A stretch of 64,000 bases of DNA from Actinomycetota bacterium (GCA_016235065.1 JACRMB010000001.1:84339-148338); one strand, 5' to 3'; shown: positions 26,673 to 36,556, counted from the first letter of the stretch. Numbers and translations are program-made. The notes: generated by a model from the sequence alone, not told the origin.

Positions 26673-27813
26673 GCATATACCTCCTGTCGCCGATCAGCTT
26701 GCTGCGCACATGGATGCTCTCCAGCAAACCGATGGCCATCAAGTTGACTACCATCGAGCTCCCGCCATAGCTGACAAAGGGCAGCGGGATACCCGTGATC
26801 GGCATGATGCCGATAGTCATGCCAATGTTAACAAAAACCTGAAACAGCAGCATACTGACTATGCCGCCCGCAATCAGACTGCCGAAGAGGCTCTCAGAGA
26901 TTATGGCTATCCTGAGCCCCCGCCAGATGACCAGTATATACAACGTCAGCAGAACGGATACACCGACGAAGCCCAGCTCTTCGCCCAGTACCGAAAAGAC
27001 GAAATCGGTATGGTGCTCCGGCAGGAAGTTCAGCTGGGTCTGGGTCCCTTCGTAAAGCCCCTTGCCGGCCATCATCCCCGAACCGATGGCGATCTTCGAC
27101 TGCAGCAGATGATAACCGACGCCGCCGGGATCATGCTCCGGGTTCATGAAGACCAGCAGCCGGTCGATCTGGTATGGCTTGAGCACCTGGATCCCGATCA
27201 TGGGCAGCACCTTGATAATCATGAACAGCGCCCCGGTCACCGAGGCGGCAATGATGCCGAAGTGCAGCCAGCGGGTGCCGTAAAGGAACAGCAGCGCCAG
27301 GGTGATGGCGCCGAGCACCAGGGCGGTACCGAAGTCAGGCTGGATGAAGACCAGGAATGCGGGAACGGCGGCGATGCCGAGTGTCGTCAGGGTCGTCTGG
27401 GTCTCCAGTTCCCCACGGGGCCGGTCGGCAAGCCAGGCGGCCAGCACCACGATCATGCCTATCTTCGCCAGCTCCGACGGCTGCAGGTTGAAAAATCCCA
27501 GGGGGATCCAGCGGGTGGAGCCCTTGGCTTCGGCTCCAATGACAAACAGCAGCAGCATCAGCCCGATGATCCCTAAATATATGTGCTGCCTGTAGTTCCT
27601 CAGCCCGCGGAAGTCCATGAAAGCAAGCAGCATGAGAAAGACCGAACCGATCAGGGCGGCGATGAGCTGCACCCGCATATAATAAAAAGGACTCGGCAGG
27701 TTGGGATCTGAATGGGTCGCGCTGTAAATGATCAGCGAGCCGTAAGCCACCAGACCGGCGACCGAGGCCAGCAGGGCATAATCGAAATGTCTCAGGTAAG
27801 TACGGAACTCCAT
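26653..27813 (-). CDS. rodA: Peptidoglycan polymerase RodA (SEDS family)
   Basis: A 386-residue integral membrane glycosyltransferase of the rod complex that polymerises lipid II. About ten membrane segments are visible. Motifs include GAEAKGSTRWIPLGFFNLQP, QPSELAKIGMIV, QPDFGTALVLG, the conserved long loop YHLLQSKIAIGSGM...GLYEGTQTQLNFLPEHHTDF, and FVSYGGSSMVVNLMAIGLL. It begins 6 bp after mrdA, its partner transpeptidase. Confidence 0.97.
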   Translation of the reverse strand: MEFRTYLRHFDYALLASVAGLVAYGSLIIYSATHSDPNLPSPFYYMRVQLIAALIGSVFLMLLAFMDFRGLRNYRQHIYLGIIGLMLLLFVIGAEAKGSTRWIPLGFFNLQPSELAKIGMIVVLAAWLADRPRGELETQTTLTTLGIAAVPAFLVFIQPDFGTALVLGAITLALLFLYGTRWLHFGIIAASVTGALFMIIKVLPMIGIQVLKPYQIDRLLVFMNPEHDPGGVGYHLLQSKIAIGSGMMAGKGLYEGTQTQLNFLPEHHTDFVFSVLGEELGFVGVSVLLTLYILVIWRGLRIAIISESLFGSLIAGGIVSMLLFQVFVNIGMTIGIMPITGIPLPFVSYGGSSMVVNLMAIGLLESIHVRSKLIGDRRYMRAQDAA

Positions 27814-27819
27814 CAGTTA

Positions 27820-29697
27820 TCAGCCGTCCGTCGCGGGCGGCGCTGCCGGCTGCGGGAAGATCGCCTCCAGCACCTTGCGGGCGGTCGGCGCTGCCACCGA
27901 GCCGCCGCCGCCGCCCTGTTCGATGAGGATGGCCACTACATATTGCGGATTGTTCGCCGGAGCATAGGCGACATACCAGGCATAATCGGCCTTGCCGGCT
28001 ACCTGGGCGGTGCCGGTCTTGCCTGCTACCGGCGTGTTGAATCCGACAAAAGTGTCATTGACGGTGGTGCCCGGAGCTGTGGCGCCTGCGAGACCTTCCT
28101 GGATCGCCCTGAGGTTCTCGCTGCTGACCGGCAGCTCCATCGCGTCCTCGGGCTGCAGACTGGCAGCGGTCTTACCGGTCACCTGGTCCTCGACCCTGAG
28201 GCCGACGTGCGGCTTTACCTGGCGTCCGCCGTTCGCGATCGATGAATAGACTGACGCCATCTGCAGCGGCGTCGTCAGGATGTCACCCTGGCCGATCGAG
28301 AAGTTGATGCTGTTGCCAGGCATCCACATACGGTCGATCTCGGTCTCCCCCACCCGCGCTTTCCACTCGGGGTCGGGGATGCGGCCGACTGCTTCACCCG
28401 GCAGGTCGATGCCGGTCTCTTTGCCCAGCCCCATCTGCCGCGCCCAGTTCTGCATGCCGAGGCTGTCAGCCTGGTAGAAACGGTAACCCACGTTATAGAA
28501 ATATGTGTCGCAGGACTGGATGATCGCCTGCCTCAGATCGACGCTGCCGTGGGTGCTCCAGCATTTGAACGGTTGAGACAGCACGTCCCAGACGCCGGTA
28601 CACGAAAAGTCGGATAGCTGACTGATCACGCCATCCTGAAGACCCGCTATGGCGGTGATGACCTTGAAAGTCGAACCTGGCGGATACTGGCCTGACATGG
28701 CCCGGTTGAGCAATGGGTCGTTGGCGCCCTCCTGGGTGAGCTGCTGGTAGGCGGTGTCGCTCATGCCGCCGACCCAGACCTTGGGGTCGTAGGTCGGCAG
28801 GCTGGCCATCGCCAGGACCTCGCCGTTCTGCGGATTCATCACTACCGCGGCGGCGCCGGTCGCCGGATATTTCTTATCGTGCGCCAGGTCGATCCCCCAG
28901 GCGAGCGCTTCCTCGGTGGCCTTCTGGATATTGGAGTCGATCGTCAGCACCACGTTGTTGCCCGGCTGGGATTTGATGTTCCTGATGTCGCTCTTGGGGC
29001 GCCCGGCTGCGTCGACTTCGACCTCGCGGCCGCCATCGATGCCCTTAAGATACTTGTCGAACTGGTACTCGACCCCATCCTTGCCGATCTCGTCGCCAGC
29101 CTTGTAATCTTCATAGCGCGGCTCGGCAAGTTCCGTCTCATCGATCTGCCCCACATGGCCGAGAACATGCGCGGCCTGGGTGCCGTTGGGATAATCCCGC
29201 AGCGGGAATTTCTTGATGTCCACGCCGGGGAAATAAAGCGGTATGCGCTCAATAAGGAAACTCTTCATCTCCGGGGTGATGTCTTTCTTGACCACCACAG
29301 AACGGTAGGTATCTTCCTTGTGCAGCTCCAGCTGCCGGTTGATCTCCTCGACCGGCACACCGATTATCTGGCTCAGCTCCGCGAGTTCCTTCTCCGGCTC
29401 CTTGAGCGCCGGCGGGAATACGGTCACGGCAAGTCCGGCCCGGTTCTCCACCAGCGGCACCTTGTTACGGTCGTAGATTATTCCGCGGGGAGCTTCCTCG
29501 AGGATGAAACGAGTGCGGTTGTCCTCGGCCATGGCCACATACTCGTCTCCGGAAAGGATCTGCAGGAACCAGATGCGGAAGATGAGGATGGCGAAGAGCA
29601 GCACCGCCATGCCGCCGATTATCCCCGCCCTCAGGGCGATGGAAGGCTGCTTGCGTTCGTTGTTCTTCCGGGGCTTACTGTTCAGAAAAGAGACCAT
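27820..29697 (-). CDS. mrdA: Class B penicillin-binding protein PBP2 (elongation transpeptidase)
   Basis: A 625-residue D,D-transpeptidase of the elongation complex. One N-terminal membrane anchor (about residues 25-45) leads into the PBP dimerisation domain (APRGIIYDRNKVPLVENRAG) and the transpeptidase domain with the nucleophile S342-T-F-K345, an SCDTYFY motif in the place of SxN, and K560-T-G. ATG 29697 has GGGAGGTGA 8 bases upstream, which decides the start against a longer frame at 29736. The last 15 residues are Pro/Ala-rich. Confidence 0.96.
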   Translation of the reverse strand: MVSFLNSKPRKNNERKQPSIALRAGIIGGMAVLLFAILIFRIWFLQILSGDEYVAMAEDNRTRFILEEAPRGIIYDRNKVPLVENRAGLAVTVFPPALKEPEKELAELSQIIGVPVEEINRQLELHKEDTYRSVVVKKDITPEMKSFLIERIPLYFPGVDIKKFPLRDYPNGTQAAHVLGHVGQIDETELAEPRYEDYKAGDEIGKDGVEYQFDKYLKGIDGGREVEVDAAGRPKSDIRNIKSQPGNNVVLTIDSNIQKATEEALAWGIDLAHDKKYPATGAAAVVMNPQNGEVLAMASLPTYDPKVWVGGMSDTAYQQLTQEGANDPLLNRAMSGQYPPGSTFKVITAIAGLQDGVISQLSDFSCTGVWDVLSQPFKCWSTHGSVDLRQAIIQSCDTYFYNVGYRFYQADSLGMQNWARQMGLGKETGIDLPGEAVGRIPDPEWKARVGETEIDRMWMPGNSINFSIGQGDILTTPLQMASVYSSIANGGRQVKPHVGLRVEDQVTGKTAASLQPEDAMELPVSSENLRAIQEGLAGATAPGTTVNDTFVGFNTPVAGKTGTAQVAGKADYAWYVAYAPANNPQYVVAILIEQGGGGGSVAAPTARKVLEAIFPQPAAPPATDG

Positions 29698-30265
29698 GAC
29701 GCGTCTCACCTCCCAGCCACCAGCGGCAGACAACAAAAATTGGCGCGGCCAGCAGGGCGTTTAGGATCGCTGTCGGCAAGACGATCCTCAGGAGCACGAA
29801 ATAAATCGACGCTTCGACTCCCAGCAGGTACATCATCACCGCGTGAAGCAGCTGGACCACCAGCGTGCAGACAAAAACGATGAAGATCGGCGGGAACCAG
29901 GATGTGGGATCCACGCCCTCAGCGTAACGCCCGCTGAAATAGCCGGCGAGAGTGAACAGGAATGAGGAGATCCCCATCGTCTGGAACAGGGCGATGTCGA
30001 TGAGCAGGCCGGCGGCGAAGCCGACGGCCGCCCCCCATATGGGACCCCGCATCATGGCAAGGCAGACAACCACGACCATGGCGGCGTCCGGCTTGGCTCC
30101 CAGCACAGTCAGATACGGCGCGACCGAAGTCTGGACGATCACAGCCACGATGACCAGCGCCATGACCTTCAGTGGGAAGAGCGAGCTTTCGTGGGAGGCC
30201 GGCAGCGCCGCCTCGCCGCCGCGGTGAAGGAATCTCAACCGCTTTTTGGGCATCCTGATAGCCAC
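29675..30265 (-). CDS. mreD: Rod shape-determining protein MreD
   Basis: A 196-residue integral membrane protein with about six helices. Family features are the LTVLGAKPDAAMVVVVCLAM segment, GPIWGAAVGFAAGLLIDIAL and the GYFSGRYAEG loop. The start is GTG 30265, sharing one base with the mreC stop (TAGTG). The N-terminal basic stretch (RMPKKRLRFLHRG) is unusually long. The gene overlaps the mrdA start by 23 bp. Confidence 0.92.
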   Translation of the reverse strand: MAIRMPKKRLRFLHRGGEAALPASHESSLFPLKVMALVIVAVIVQTSVAPYLTVLGAKPDAAMVVVVCLAMMRGPIWGAAVGFAAGLLIDIALFQTMGISSFLFTLAGYFSGRYAEGVDPTSWFPPIFIVFVCTLVVQLLHAVMMYLLGVEASIYFVLLRIVLPTAILNALLAAPIFVVCRWWLGGETRHGLFSEQ

Positions 30266-31137
30266 TAGCGCTCCCTCTCGTTGACGAGCGGCGGCTGGTC
30301 TGCACCGGCTGGCGGCATCAAGACCATGACTTCCTCCAGCCGTCCGAAATCGACGAACGGCGAGATGGAAACGCTCTTGAAATACTCGATCTCCTGGTCG
30401 GCGGTCTCATCGACCACGCCGATCTGGATCCCCTTCACAAAAAGTTTGCCGCTGCCGGAGGTCACGACCACATCGTTCTTCATGACCTTCTGGTTCTTGT
30501 CGACGAAGTCCATCTCCAGCAGGCCGTTGATGCTGCCGAGCACAGTGCCGGTCGTGGCGCCGTTCTGGAGCTTGGCCTCCACATGGCTGTTCTGGTCGAT
30601 GATCAGCAGGACCTGTGCCGAGTTGGTGGTGACGGCAGAGATCTGCCCCACCAGCCCCTGGCCGCTGACCACGGTCTGGCCAAGCTGCACACCGGTATCG
30701 GTTCCGCGGTTGATGGTGATGGTGGCATTCCAGGCCGAACCCGACCGCCCGATGACGCGGGCGGGGATGAACTTATAGTCCTCGGGGAAGGAAGGCTGGT
30801 TGACGAAACCGAGCATCTCGCGCAGCCGCTTGTTCTCCTCAGCCTGCTCCCGCAGGGAGACGACCTCGGTGCGTAGGGCATCGGACTCTTCCCGCAGACG
30901 TTCATTATCGCTCTGCGCCGAAAGCAGGCCGGTCACCCAGTTGTAGGAATTACGGAAGGGGTCGAGAGCAGTGGAGATGCCGGATTCCACCGGGGAGATG
31001 ACCCGGAGTCCGCCGCGCTGGGTGGAGTGGAGCACTCCTCCCATCGGTTCACGGAAGTACCAGGTCAGCATTGCCATGGATACCAGCAGCAGGGCCGCCA
31101 GCACCGCTTGACGTTTGACTACAGTCTTGCGGGCCAA
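30265..31137 (-). CDS. mreC: Rod shape-determining protein MreC
   Basis: A 290-residue bitopic scaffold. One membrane helix (about residues 8-26), a coiled coil (RLREESDALRTEVVSLREQA), then two beta-barrel domains with IGRSGSAWNATITINRGT, GLVGQISAVTTNSAQVLLI and TSGSGKLFVKGIQIGVV. It organises PBP2 and RodA outside the cell. It follows mreB by 21 bp. Confidence 0.95.
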   Translation of the reverse strand: MARKTVVKRQAVLAALLLVSMAMLTWYFREPMGGVLHSTQRGGLRVISPVESGISTALDPFRNSYNWVTGLLSAQSDNERLREESDALRTEVVSLREQAEENKRLREMLGFVNQPSFPEDYKFIPARVIGRSGSAWNATITINRGTDTGVQLGQTVVSGQGLVGQISAVTTNSAQVLLIIDQNSHVEAKLQNGATTGTVLGSINGLLEMDFVDKNQKVMKNDVVVTSGSGKLFVKGIQIGVVDETADQEIEYFKSVSISPFVDFGRLEEVMVLMPPAGADQPPLVNERER

Positions 31138-31158
31138 AATCTACCTAACGGTCTGAGC

Positions 31159-32259
31159 TTAAAATCGTCTCTTCGACTTCGCGTGGCGGGAAGTCTTGTG
31201 CAGCGCCTCGAACTCCTCGAGGGAGCGGCCTGAGCCTACGGCCACGCAGGTGAGCGGCGACTCGGCCATGTGGATCGGCATGCCGGTCTCCTCACGCAGG
31301 CGTTCGGGCAATCCCTGCAGAAGGGCGCCGCCGCCGGCCAGCATGACGCCACGGTCCATGATGTCGCTGGCTAGTTCTGGAGGAGTCTTGTCGAGGGTGG
31401 TCCTGAGCGCGTCGATGATAGCCGCCACTGGTTCTGCCAGGGCGTCGCGGATCTCTTCTGAAGTCAGGACTATCGTCTTGGGCAGGCCGGTGACCAGGTC
31501 GCGGCCGCGGATCTCGGCCTGCTCCTCTTCCTTGAGGGGATACGCCGAGCCGATCTCCAGCTTCAGCTCCTCCGCCGTCTGGCTGCCGATCATCAGTTTG
31601 TACTCTTTCTTGACATGGGCCATGATCGCCTCGTCCATCTCATCGCCGCCAACACGGATCGACTGGGAAGTCACGATGCCGCCCAGCGATATGACAGCGA
31701 CCTCACTTGTGCCACCGCCGATATCCACGATCATGTTCCCGGTCGGCTCGCTCACGGGAAGCCCGGCGCCGATAGCGGCGGCCATGGGTTCCTCGATCAG
31801 ATAACAGAGGCGGGCTCCGGCCGAGAGCGTTGCTTCCTCGACAGCGCGTTTCTCGACACCGGTTACTCCGGAAGGCACACAGACGACTACACGCGGATGC
31901 GCCCAGCGGTTCTGGTGGACCTTCTGGATGAAGTGGCGGAGCATCTGCTCGGTGACGTCGAAGTCAGCGATGACGCCGTCCTTGAGCGGGCGGATGGCGC
32001 TGATGGTGCCTGGCGTGCGGCCCAGCATTCGCTTGGCCTCAGCGCCGACGGCATGTACCTCGCCAGTGCGCTGATCGATCGCAACCACGGATGGCTCACT
32101 GAGAACGATACCCCGTCCACGCACATATACGAGGGTGTTGGCGGTACCGAGATCGACCGCCATGTCGCGGCCACCGAAACCGGAAAAATACGACAGGAAA
32201 CTTATGGGGAACTCCTTTCGGATGCCGGCCCTGATTGCCTCGCCGGCCTTATCATGCAA
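31159..32259 (-). CDS. mreB: Actin-like rod shape protein MreB
   Basis: A cytoplasmic actin homologue that positions wall synthesis. Conserved elements are [67 protein letters not shown] and [16 protein letters not shown]. The start is uncertain: ATG 32259 has no ribosome site, whereas AAAGGAG lies within the frame and is followed six bases later by ATA (32205); the next ATG is 32163 (MAVDLG), which would leave a normal-length MreB of 334 residues. This is the first gene of the mre-mrdA-rodA operon. Confidence 0.96.
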   Translation of the reverse strand: MHDKAGEAIRAGIRKEFPISFLSYFSGFGGRDMAVDLGTANTLVYVRGRGIVLSEPSVVAIDQRTGEVHAVGAEAKRMLGRTPGTISAIRPLKDGVIADFDVTEQMLRHFIQKVHQNRWAHPRVVVCVPSGVTGVEKRAVEEATLSAGARLCYLIEEPMAAAIGAGLPVSEPTGNMIVDIGGGTSEVAVISLGGIVTSQSIRVGGDEMDEAIMAHVKKEYKLMIGSQTAEELKLEIGSAYPLKEEEQAEIRGRDLVTGLPKTIVLTSEEIRDALAEPVAAIIDALRTTLDKTPPELASDIMDRGVMLAGGGALLQGLPERLREETGMPIHMAESPLTCVAVGSGRSLEEFEALHKTSRHAKSKRRF

Positions 32260-32408
32260 ACACAGCCCTTATCCGGGGCCGTGTCAGGTTCTTATGGTAA
32301 CAAAGAGGAGGCGTGTGTCCATAATGCCCGCGCCCGTTACAGGCGAGGCATATGGCCCGATACCCCCTCAATACCCTTGAATTGCAGCCAATATTGGCTA
32401 CCACTCAG

Positions 32409-32423
32409 GCTCCTTGAAGGAGC
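32409..32423. promoter_or_regulatory. 7-bp inverted repeat at mreB transcript start
   Basis: GCTCCTT G AAGGAGC is a perfect 7-bp inverted repeat with a one-base centre, located 6-20 bases downstream of the -10 box of the mre promoter. It sits where a repressor would block initiation, or forms a 5'-terminal mini-hairpin. The factor is unknown. Confidence 0.5.
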
Positions 32424-32428
32424 AAGGT

Positions 32429-32456
32429 ATTATACATCAATAACCATGGGGGTCAA
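32429..32456 (-). promoter_or_regulatory. Promoter of the mreB-rodA operon
   Basis: On the minus strand TTGACC (32456-32451), 16 bases, TATAAT (32434-32429): the best sigma-70-type promoter in the window. The predicted start is near 32421, leaving a leader of about 160-260 bases depending on the mreB start. Confidence 0.8.
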
Positions 32457-32528
32457 AATAAAGGCAGCAAACTCTCAAGTGTGGCTTGAAGCAGGAGGGT
32501 GATTCCCGGAGAAGTCTAAAGTAAGGGT

Positions 32529-35318
32529 TTAGGGATATGAGTAAGTCGAGCCAGCGCCGTCCATCGCGCTCGCTGTCATCGTCGAGCGCCAGCTGCCGAT
32601 GCCAGCCGGAACCTGGTACCTGAACGTCAGAGTCGCCGATGAACCCGCGGCAATGTCGCCCGCCGATGCAGGCAGCTGAGTCAGAAGGCTGACCCCGTTA
32701 TTGTTGTCATTACCAGTGATGCTGACCGAGTGGCCGACGATCGTACCCGTGTTGCGGATCGTCCAGTCGACCGAGAGCGTCCGCGCCTGATAGTCGGCAT
32801 ATGATCCCCAGAAGGGAACCGGTGCGCTCAGCTTCAGCGACGGTTTGCCGATCTGCGCGGGATCGACAGGCTCCTGCGTAGCCCAACCGCTCTCCACCGT
32901 CCAGGGCAGGCTGTCCTGGAAACCGTACTGCGCGTACGCCGCGTCGCAGAATGAATCGCCGTTGCCGTTACTGCAGCCCTCTCCTGGAACATCAAAATCG
33001 CTCCAGTAATTACCGCCGGCAGGCGCCGCCTGGTTGAAGCTGTTGCCACTGCCGCCGGAGCTGTAAGCCTGGGTGGTGTTGCCAAGGAAATTGTTGTTGA
33101 AGATGCTGTTGCCACTCGAGCCTGACAGGTACAGGCCATACTTGTTCCCGGAGAGCGTGTTTCCGGAGATCGAATTGCTGGACGACGCCAGCAGATAGAT
33201 ACCGTAACCGAAATTGACGATCGTGAGATTCCTGATTGTGACACCCGACTTGAGTGACATGGAACCGCCGGTAGTGAAGGCGTCGGCTCCGGTGATCGTG
33301 TGGCCGTTGCCGTCGAGGGTGATGCCGTTATCGGCGATCTCGATGCCATTTCGGTTGAAATTGAGATCCATGGTCAGCGTACAGGTCTTGCTGTACTGGT
33401 CCCAGGCACCGATGGCCGTGCAGTCGCCGCCGGTAGCGTTATCCCTGATGTAACGCGTCGGTGATATGGGCGGCGTGCTGGTATCGACCGTGAAGGAGCC
33501 GGCGCCGCTGCCCTGATTGCCCGCCTGGTCGCTAGCCCTGACCATGATCGCATGATTGCCGTTGGCAAGTCCGCTCACCGGGCAGCTGGTACCCACCGAC
33601 GTGACGGTGCAGCCGGATAACCGGGCGCTGTCCAGATAGACCGCGACTGTAGCTGTATCTACTCCCGAACCGGAACCATCTGAGTAATTGGCGCTGACAG
33701 TGGTCGAGCTGACATTGATGGTGCCTGACGGCAGGATACCGCTCACCACTGGAGCGGTGGAATCCACGAAAATGAACGATCCGGTTATCGGGCTGCTGTT
33801 GCCGGCGATATCGGCCACGGAACCGCCGATCGTGTGGGTGCCGGTTGCCAGACTGGAGACCGGACAGCTTACCCCGATCGGGCTTTTCGTACAGCCGGCT
33901 AGCAGAGCGCCATCCAGATAGACGTTCACCGATGCGAGGCTCACGCCGCTGCCAGAATCTGAATAATTGGCCGAGACTGTCAGGGAACTGGTGCTGACAG
34001 TACCAGACGGAAGAACGGCGCTCACAACCGGGGCAGTCTTATCAACCAGGAACGAACCAGTGCCGGACCCATGATTGCCGGCGTTGTCATCGACCGAGAC
34101 GTCGAGGGAGTGGCTGCCGTCTGCCAAGCCGGATACAGGGCAGCTGACACCTGAAGATGTTGCCGTGCAACCGGCGACTCTGGCGCCATCAAGATAAACT
34201 GCCGCTGTCGAGCTATCGGGCCCTGAGCCGGAGCCATCGCTGAACAGGGCGCTTACAGTAGCAGATCCGCTGCTTACCGTACCCGAAGGCTGGATATGGT
34301 AGACAATCGGCGACACCAGGTCTGAGAAGTTGAAAGCCCCGCTGATCGGGCTGGTGTTGCCACGGTTATCCGATACCGAGCCGCTGATCGTGTGGGCGCC
34401 CAGGGCAAGTCCGGAAACCGGGCAGGCTGCGCTTTCCTGGGTGATGGTGCAACCGGTCATGGCGCTCCCGTCCAGATATACATAGACAGAAGCCAGGTTG
34501 ATATTGCTTCCCGGATCCTGGTAGTAAACCTTCACAGTCGCCGAATTGCTGTCTATGTTGCCAGACGGCAACACGCTGAGAATCTCAGGAGGCGTCGTGT
34601 CGGGAGGATGGACGGCATTCCAGCCATCCTGTGAAGTGTAGGGCTGGCTGTCCTGGCCGCCGCTGAATGTAAATGCCGCATCACAGAAAAAGTCGCCGTT
34701 GTTATCGCTGCATCCCTGCGCCGGCGTGCTGAAGTTGTTCCAGAAATTGCCGCCAGAACCAGGCAGGCTGAAAAGGTTGCCGCTACCGCCCAGGACGAAT
34801 GCCTGGGTCGTGTTGTTGATGAAGTTGTTGTTATAGATGCGGCCATTGACCGAAGCGATTGCGTAGATACCGTAAGTGTTGTTCTCGAGGGTGTTGCCGG
34901 TTATGGTGCTTCCGGTGGAGGAAAGGATGTTGATCCCGTAGTTGAACTGCCTGATCGTGAGGTTCTTGATGGTGATCCCGGTACGGGCTGAAAAGGCGCC
35001 GCCGCTGGTGTAACCGCCGGAATCGGTGATGGAGTGGCCGTTGCCGTCAACAGTGATGTTGTTGTCGACGATCTCGATCCCGTTCTTGCCGGTGACGACC
35101 AGGTCGGTATTGAGCGTACAGGTGAGTGTGGCGGGATCCCAGGCGCCGATGGTTGTACAGTCGCCACCAGTGGCACTGTTGCGGATGATCTTTGCGGATG
35201 CCGCATTAGCCGGCTCAGGGAAAACGGCCAGAATCAGTGCGACAGAAAATATCAGCGCGAAAACAGAAAGGTTTGGCCAGACCCTCCTGTCCGCCCAGAC
35301 AGGATAAAACTCCCTCAT
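32529..35318 (-). CDS. Secreted beta-helix protein with four Ig-like repeats and W-SY-DY module
   Basis: 929 residues. Signal peptide (VFALIFSVALILAVFPEPANA, cut into shorter motifs here: VFALIFSVALILAV then ANA), a NosD/PbH-like domain (43-230) with NNTYGIYAI-type coils, four Ig-like repeats of about 92 residues each holding a Cys pair (GC...CPVSGLA), a second copy of the PbH domain (about 605-790), and a C-terminal 110-residue module (PFWGSYADYQARTLSVDW...). ATG 35318 follows a purine-rich GGAGCGAGGGGGG site. It is probably surface-exposed or adhesive; right-handed helices often bind or cleave polysaccharide, but no catalytic residues are recognised. The module recurs in two other secreted proteins of this window. 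Confidence 0.85.
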   Translation of the reverse strand: MREFYPVWADRRVWPNLSVFALIFSVALILAVFPEPANAASAKIIRNSATGGDCTTIGAWDPATLTCTLNTDLVVTGKNGIEIVDNNITVDGNGHSITDSGGYTSGGAFSARTGITIKNLTIRQFNYGINILSSTGSTITGNTLENNTYGIYAIASVNGRIYNNNFINNTTQAFVLGGSGNLFSLPGSGGNFWNNFSTPAQGCSDNNGDFFCDAAFTFSGGQDSQPYTSQDGWNAVHPPDTTPPEILSVLPSGNIDSNSATVKVYYQDPGSNINLASVYVYLDGSAMTGCTITQESAACPVSGLALGAHTISGSVSDNRGNTSPISGAFNFSDLVSPIVYHIQPSGTVSSGSATVSALFSDGSGSGPDSSTAAVYLDGARVAGCTATSSGVSCPVSGLADGSHSLDVSVDDNAGNHGSGTGSFLVDKTAPVVSAVLPSGTVSTSSLTVSANYSDSGSGVSLASVNVYLDGALLAGCTKSPIGVSCPVSSLATGTHTIGGSVADIAGNSSPITGSFIFVDSTAPVVSGILPSGTINVSSTTVSANYSDGSGSGVDTATVAVYLDSARLSGCTVTSVGTSCPVSGLANGNHAIMVRASDQAGNQGSGAGSFTVDTSTPPISPTRYIRDNATGGDCTAIGAWDQYSKTCTLTMDLNFNRNGIEIADNGITLDGNGHTITGADAFTTGGSMSLKSGVTIRNLTIVNFGYGIYLLASSSNSISGNTLSGNKYGLYLSGSSGNSIFNNNFLGNTTQAYSSGGSGNSFNQAAPAGGNYWSDFDVPGEGCSNGNGDSFCDAAYAQYGFQDSLPWTVESGWATQEPVDPAQIGKPSLKLSAPVPFWGSYADYQARTLSVDWTIRNTGTIVGHSVSITGNDNNNGVSLLTQLPASAGDIAAGSSATLTFRYQVPAGIGSWRSTMTASAMDGAGSTYSYP

Positions 35319-35367
35319 ACCCCCCTCGCTCCTTTGCTTCCGGGGACGAGCAAACGACTTTGCAACT

Positions 35368-35394
35368 TTAATATCTGACCGAGGGGAATGTCAA
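35368..35394 (-). promoter_or_regulatory. Candidate promoter of the 929-residue secreted protein
   Basis: TTGACA (minus strand, 35394-35389) and TATTAA (35373-35368) with a 15-base spacer, slightly short. The start site would lie about 40 bases before the ATG. Confidence 0.45.
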
Positions 35395-35500
35395 TAGGGT
35401 TTGTCAGGTATTCGTCAATCCGAATATCCTGATGTCCATCCGGCTGTCCTGTGGGGTCAGCCGGCCAAGCTGGATTACTCCCTGGAAAATCCTGCCTGTT

Positions 35501-36109
35501 TCAACCGGCTCTCCATGACTCCGGCGGCCATTGACCCCGCTCGCGGAGCATCGCCGCCATCAGCGGCACGGGAAGTCCAACCACGTTGGTGTAGTCGCCG
35601 CGGATCTCCTCGACGAATGCAGAAGCCCGGCCCTGGATGGCGTAGGCGCCGGCGCGTTCGCGCCATTCTCCGGTTGCCAGGTAGCTCTCCATCTCCTGTT
35701 CGGTCAGGTGGCTGAAGCGTACCTCGGTGACCGAATGCGATGTTGCCTCCACCCTCTCCCCCGGGCCGCCACCCGACCAGAGCAGGGTCAGACCGCTGTA
35801 AACCAGGTGGGTCCTGCCTGACATCTGCCGGAGGAAACTGAGAGCTTCTGCTTCATCTTCCGCCTTGCCCACGGTCTGACCATGGATCACGACCATGGTG
35901 TCTACGCCGAGGATGGGCCTTCCGGACGGCATCGGCTCCACGGATGAGAGTATCGAATAGGCTTTGCCGCGGCTATGCCGCTCAACCTGCTCAGCCGGGA
36001 GATGATCGTCGGTGCTCTCCTCTACATAGTCAGGAGGCACTACCTCGAAGTCTATTCCAAGTGACTCCAGCAAGGCCTTTCGCTGAGGTGACTTGGAGGC
36101 AAGATACAT
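35501..36109 (-). CDS. maf: Maf-type nucleoside triphosphate pyrophosphatase
   Basis: A 202-residue house-cleaning enzyme that hydrolyses non-canonical or methylated NTPs and can halt division. It starts MYLASKSPQRKALLESLG, the family N-terminus, and carries ILGVDTMVV, GRTHLVYSGLTLL, the catalytic GAYAIQGRASAFVEEIRGDY and NVVGLPVPL. The substrate specificity (dTTP/UTP or m7GTP) is not resolved. It lies 33 bp after ndk, another nucleotide-pool enzyme. Confidence 0.94.
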   Translation of the reverse strand: MYLASKSPQRKALLESLGIDFEVVPPDYVEESTDDHLPAEQVERHSRGKAYSILSSVEPMPSGRPILGVDTMVVIHGQTVGKAEDEAEALSFLRQMSGRTHLVYSGLTLLWSGGGPGERVEATSHSVTEVRFSHLTEQEMESYLATGEWRERAGAYAIQGRASAFVEEIRGDYTNVVGLPVPLMAAMLRERGQWPPESWRAG

Positions 36110-36142
36110 GAGGGACTTTGCTGGACTTTGGGAACCTGGGCG

Positions 36143-36556
36143 CTAGACGATCTCGTCTTCGCTGAAGTAGAGAGCTATCTCACGCTCGGCGCTTTCGGGG
36201 CCATCGGAACCGTGGACGATATTAGCCTCTATGTCGAGACCGAAATCGCCGCGGATCGTGCCAGGTTCGGCGGCAAGAGGATTGGTGACCCCCATCATCT
36301 TGCGAACCACTGAGATGGCCTCGGGGCCTTCCAGCACAAAAGCAGCTACGGGGCCTGAAGTTATCGAGCTCACCAGGTCGCTGAAGAAATCCTTCTCACG
36401 GTGTTCGGCATAATGCTCTGAGGCAAGCTCCCGGTCCACCTGCAGGAATTTCATCGCCCTGATCCTGAAACCGCGGCGCTCGAATCTGACCAGCACCTCG
36501 CCAACAAGTCCTCGGGCTACCGCCCCGGGTTTTACCAGCATGAATGTACGTTCCAA
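36143..36556 (-). CDS. ndk: Nucleoside diphosphate kinase
   Basis: A 137-residue enzyme that transfers phosphate between NTPs and NDPs. The catalytic His is residue 115 in [16 protein letters not shown]; the P-loop-like N-terminus is [17 protein letters not shown]. Its length and order are standard, and it lies directly upstream of maf in the same direction. Confidence 0.97.
   Translation of the reverse strand: MERTFMLVKPGAVARGLVGEVLVRFERRGFRIRAMKFLQVDRELASEHYAEHREKDFFSDLVSSITSGPVAAFVLEGPEAISVVRKMMGVTNPLAAEPGTIRGDFGLDIEANIVHGSDGPESAEREIALYFSEDEIV

Noticed and set aside
36143..36556. KPGA instead of KPDA/KPNA in NDK
   Set aside because: This position varies in the family and the catalytic His115 is present.
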